This document shows positions 6,431-8,497 of a DNA stretch of 8,497 nucleotides, piece by piece; the first letter of the stretch is position 1, and each line of letters begins with the position of its first letter. Below the pieces are notes generated by a model. That model saw nothing but the letters and a program-made list of their open reading frames with translations, was not told the DNA's origin and made no database searches. The translations under genes and the position numbers were made by a program. Origin of the DNA: Actinomycetes bacterium (GTDB lineage Bacteria; Actinomycetota; Thermoleophilia; RBG-16-64-13); NCBI GenBank assembly GCA_021815245.1, contig JAKAHF010000062.1, positions 1 to 8,497 on the forward strand. Reading direction: 5' to 3'.

Positions 6431-7426
6431 CTACTTCTTCTCCAGAGCGGCGCTCAGGATGCGCCGGCGCATCAGCTTGTCCTTGTTCTCTGTGAAGATC
6501 ACAAAGGTCAGCAAGAAGACGCCCGACACGATGGTCGAGATGGTGCCGTTCATGCCCATGCAGATGAATCCGATGCCGATGATCTGCATACTGATGACAC
6601 CCATGAAGACTCCCACGGGCACGTTGGAGTAGCGGGCCAGCGAGAGACCGATGATGACCGGCATGACCGCGCCCCACATGATGCCGGTGGAGCTCATGTC
6701 TTTGGCGGCCTGCAGGGTCATGAGACCCGAGATGTGCAGCACGCCGGCGATGCCGAGCAGCACTCCGCAGATGAGATACCTGAGGAGCACGTTCTTCCAC
6801 TCGCGAATGCCGGTCTCGAAGGCGATCTTCTGGCCCCGCGCGAGGGCGCGGCTGTGAAAGCCGAACTTGGTGTATTTGAGCAAGAACCAGATCACCACCA
6901 TGCACACAACCGCTATGGCGATAGCGTTGTAGGTCTTGCCGAACATGGCGTAGTCGAGCTTGTTCATGATCCGCAGGCCGTTGCCGCCGAAGACCAGCTG
7001 TGTCATGGCTTCGTAGACCATCAACATGCCCAGCGTCAGCACCATGAGTGGCAGCCGCAGCAGGATGTAGAGCGTCCCGACCACGAGGTCGAGAATCACG
7101 CCGGTCGCTATCGCAAGCCCGAGGAAGCCCCAGGGACCGAGATCGAGAGCCAGCGCGCTTCTACCTCCCACGATGACCGACAAGTAGACGACCGCCCCGA
7201 TGGAGAAGTCGAAGCTGCCCGACATGAGGTGCAGCGCGAAAGCGAGGGCGACCATCACGGTCACGCAGGTCACGCGCAGCGTGTAGAGGAGCATGTCGTT
7301 GGTGAGAAAGGCGTTGTGCTGAATGAGGGCGACCACGGCGAAGATGACGAAGAGCGCCAGGGGCAGCACGACCGTCTTGGCCGTGTTCTGCAGATAGCCC
7401 TTCAGAGGCTGCTTGTTGGTTCCCAT
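6431..7426 (-). CDS. RbsC-like sugar-type ABC transporter permease
   Basis: This 331-residue integral membrane protein belongs to the BPD_transp_2 (RbsC/XylH/RhaP-like) permease family. It has many hydrophobic segments, roughly at 17-36, 50-68, 72-90, 98-123, 126-146, 166-184, 214-234, 250-264, 270-290 and 294-312, and a basic C-terminal tail. The family motif normally GGIDLSVG appears here as SGSFDFSIGAVV (69-80). The cytoplasmic loop KFGFHSRALARGQKIAFETG corresponds to the segment that contacts the ATPase. The start at ATG 7426 has GGAGGAG immediately upstream (7429-7435) and gives the usual length; in-frame sequence further upstream runs through the palindrome and is not protein-like. It lies 76 bases after the binding-protein gene and 20 before aldA. 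No ATPase gene lies between these genes or elsewhere in the window, so it must be encoded outside. The substrate cannot be read from sequence; the neighbours suggest a precursor of lactaldehyde, such as a deoxy sugar. Confidence 0.92.
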   Translation of the reverse strand: MGTNKQPLKGYLQNTAKTVVLPLALFVIFAVVALIQHNAFLTNDMLLYTLRVTCVTVMVALAFALHLMSGSFDFSIGAVVYLSVIVGGRSALALDLGPWGFLGLAIATGVILDLVVGTLYILLRLPLMVLTLGMLMVYEAMTQLVFGGNGLRIMNKLDYAMFGKTYNAIAIAVVCMVVIWFLLKYTKFGFHSRALARGQKIAFETGIREWKNVLLRYLICGVLLGIAGVLHISGLMTLQAAKDMSSTGIMWGAVMPVIIGLSLARYSNVPVGVFMGVISMQIIGIGFICMGMNGTISTIVSGVFLLTFVIFTENKDKLMRRRILSAALEKK

Positions 7427-7451
7427 CGCTCCTCCGCCTCTCCGCGGATCA

Positions 7452-7487
7452 GTGGGGGCGCCGCCGCCGCGGCGGCGGCGCCCCCAC
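7452..7487. repeat. Perfect 36-bp GC palindrome between binding-protein and permease genes
   Basis: Bases 7452-7469 and 7470-7487 are exact reverse complements with no spacer; the left arm reads gtgggggcgccgccgccg. Transcribed in the operon direction it gives an extremely stable hairpin starting 15 bases after the binding-protein stop codon and ending 25 bases before the permease start. No T-run follows it on the - strand, so it is unlikely to be a full intrinsic terminator. A stem at this place typically shields the 3' end of the binding-protein message from exonucleases or partly attenuates readthrough, giving more binding protein than permease. An operator function is less likely inside an operon. 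Confidence 0.8.
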
Positions 7488-7502
7488 CTTTGCCCGGCTT
7501 TG

Positions 7503-8497
7503 CTACTTCTTGTGCCTCTCGGCGATCTTCTGCAGCGTCGATTCACCAACAAACGCCTGCAGCGAATCCCAGGTGGCGTTGGGGTTCATCGACACGATGA
7601 ACTGCTCGAGCTCCTCCCCTGTGATCGCGTGCACGGTGCGATCGGCGTTCATCACGTAGTTCGTGTACAGATCCATGTCGGCCATGTCTTTGATGAACAG
7701 CATCGGCGCCGCGATGTTCTTGAAGTCGCTCGGCGTGCCCGGCAGCGGTGTACCCTGCAGCGCGTTGATGGCGAAAACGACGTTGACGCCGTAGGTGTCG
7801 GTCAGGTTGTCTTGCAGAGCTTCAAGCACGCCTGCCTTGAAAGCGTCGGGCGAGGTCTGGTCGGCATTGTTGCCGGCTACCTTGATCTGCCCCACCTTGT
7901 TGGCCGCGAACACGTTGCCCACGGCGAAGTCCATCGTCGAGATGGTGCTGAAGAGCAGGTCGAACTTCTTGGTCGGATCGTTCAGCGCCGCTGTGATGGT
8001 CGGGAAGAGTTGGTCGGGCAGGGCCAGCAGTTCCTCGAACTTGTAGGCCGGGTCGGACGCCGCCTTCTGCGTGAGAACCTCTTCGAAGCCGGCGATGGTC
8101 TGCTGCACCTGGGAGATGATGCCGGGCACGAAGCCGGTGAGGAGGAACGACTTGTAGCCTTTGGCGGTGAGGTAGTCGGCCCAGTCCTTGCCGATCTGAG
8201 TGAAGTCGCCGATCGAGGCCGAGCCCAAGTAGTATGGATTGGCGGCGGCGTACTCGCGGTCATTGACGTCGGGCACGTTCAGCGGCACGGTGAAGTACGT
8301 CTTGTACTGCGCGCAAATGTCGGCCCACGCCTGGAAACCGTTGGTCATGGAGTTGAAGATGCAGTCCACGCCCTTGGAGCAGAGGGTCTCGACCGCGGCG
8401 ATGACCGAGTCGGCGTCAGGTCCGGCCGTCACGTACTCCCACTCGACGTCGAAGTACTGTGACAGATACTCGGTGTAGGCCTTGAGATAGAGGCCCT
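7503..8497 (-). CDS. Sugar-type ABC transporter substrate-binding protein (N terminus outside window)
   Basis: The last 330 residues of an exported solute-binding protein are present; the frame stays open to the window edge, so the signal peptide and first part of lobe 1 are missing. The visible part has the layout of a type 1 periplasmic binding protein: TAGPDADSVIAAVETLCSKG followed by VDCIFNSMTNG is the usual helix plus strand in which the protein counts or locates sites, IGKDWADYLTAKGYKSFLLTG begins lobe 2, and IAGFEEVL is the typical GF helix. It ends with a basic tail (ERHKK). The GTG at 8432 is internal and not a start. It is the first gene of the visible operon, followed by a palindrome and then the permease. 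Divergence from well-known ribose, xylose or rhamnose binders is considerable, so no ligand is assigned. Confidence 0.85.
   Translation of the reverse strand, partial: GLYLKAYTEYLSQYFDVEWEYVTAGPDADSVIAAVETLCSKGVDCIFNSMTNGFQAWADICAQYKTYFTVPLNVPDVNDREYAAANPYYLGSASIGDFTQIGKDWADYLTAKGYKSFLLTGFVPGIISQVQQTIAGFEEVLTQKAASDPAYKFEELLALPDQLFPTITAALNDPTKKFDLLFSTISTMDFAVGNVFAANKVGQIKVAGNNADQTSPDAFKAGVLEALQDNLTDTYGVNVVFAINALQGTPLPGTPSDFKNIAAPMLFIKDMADMDLYTNYVMNADRTVHAITGEELEQFIVSMNPNATWDSLQAFVGESTLQKIAERHKK

Noticed and set aside
7452..7487. CRISPR-like or tandem repeat
   Set aside because: It is a single palindrome with no repeated units or spacers nearby; no CRISPR array, tRNA, rRNA or transposase sequence was recognised in the window.
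7413..8462. Long + strand open frame opposite the binding-protein gene
   Set aside because: It runs through the palindrome and the reverse complement of a clear periplasmic binding protein and shows no domain signature.

Overview
The window is GC-rich bacterial DNA (by eye well above 60% G+C, with strong G/C third-position bias, GTG and TTG starts, and long spurious open frames opposite the real genes). No ribosomal or taxonomic marker is present. Family composition (a Trp/Pro-rich short sensor kinase, a LutB-LutA fusion, an RbsC-type permease next to an aldehyde dehydrogenase) would suit an uncultured actinobacterial or Chloroflexi-like lineage, but this is a guess from gene style, not a measurement.

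Layout. Bases 1-174 carry the 3' end of a small Trp/Arg-rich protein on the + strand. A 148-base gap follows, holding a perfect 18-bp inverted repeat and a possible extended -10 element. Then comes a + strand two-component pair: an OmpR/PhoB-type response regulator (323-1003) and a short two-helix sensor histidine kinase (1003-2124) that touch at their stop and start codons. A 95-base convergent gap separates them from a - strand gene row that fills the rest of the window.

Read in the direction of transcription (from 8497 down to 2220), that row is: a periplasmic sugar-type ABC substrate-binding protein (5' end outside the window), an RbsC-like ABC permease, an AldA-type lactaldehyde/glycolaldehyde dehydrogenase, LutC, and a LutB protein with LutA-like cysteine-rich domains fused to its C terminus. 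Gaps are 76, 20 and 41 bases and then an 8-base overlap, so these are very likely one operon whose promoter lies beyond the right edge. A perfect 36-bp GC palindrome sits between the binding-protein and permease genes.

How the genes fit together. AldA oxidises L-lactaldehyde to L-lactate with NAD+. The Lut complex (LutA and LutB modules here in one chain, plus LutC) oxidises L-lactate to pyruvate. The ABC genes import something upstream of lactaldehyde. The simplest reading is a catabolic operon for a 6-deoxy sugar (rhamnose or fucose type) or another C3/C2 aldehyde precursor, in which lactate is made inside the cell and burned to pyruvate instead of being excreted. No lactate permease is present in the window. 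The substrate, the ABC ATPase and any aldolase or isomerase are not visible here, so the substrate is inferred. The two-component system converges on this operon and nothing in the sequence ties it to the operon's control.
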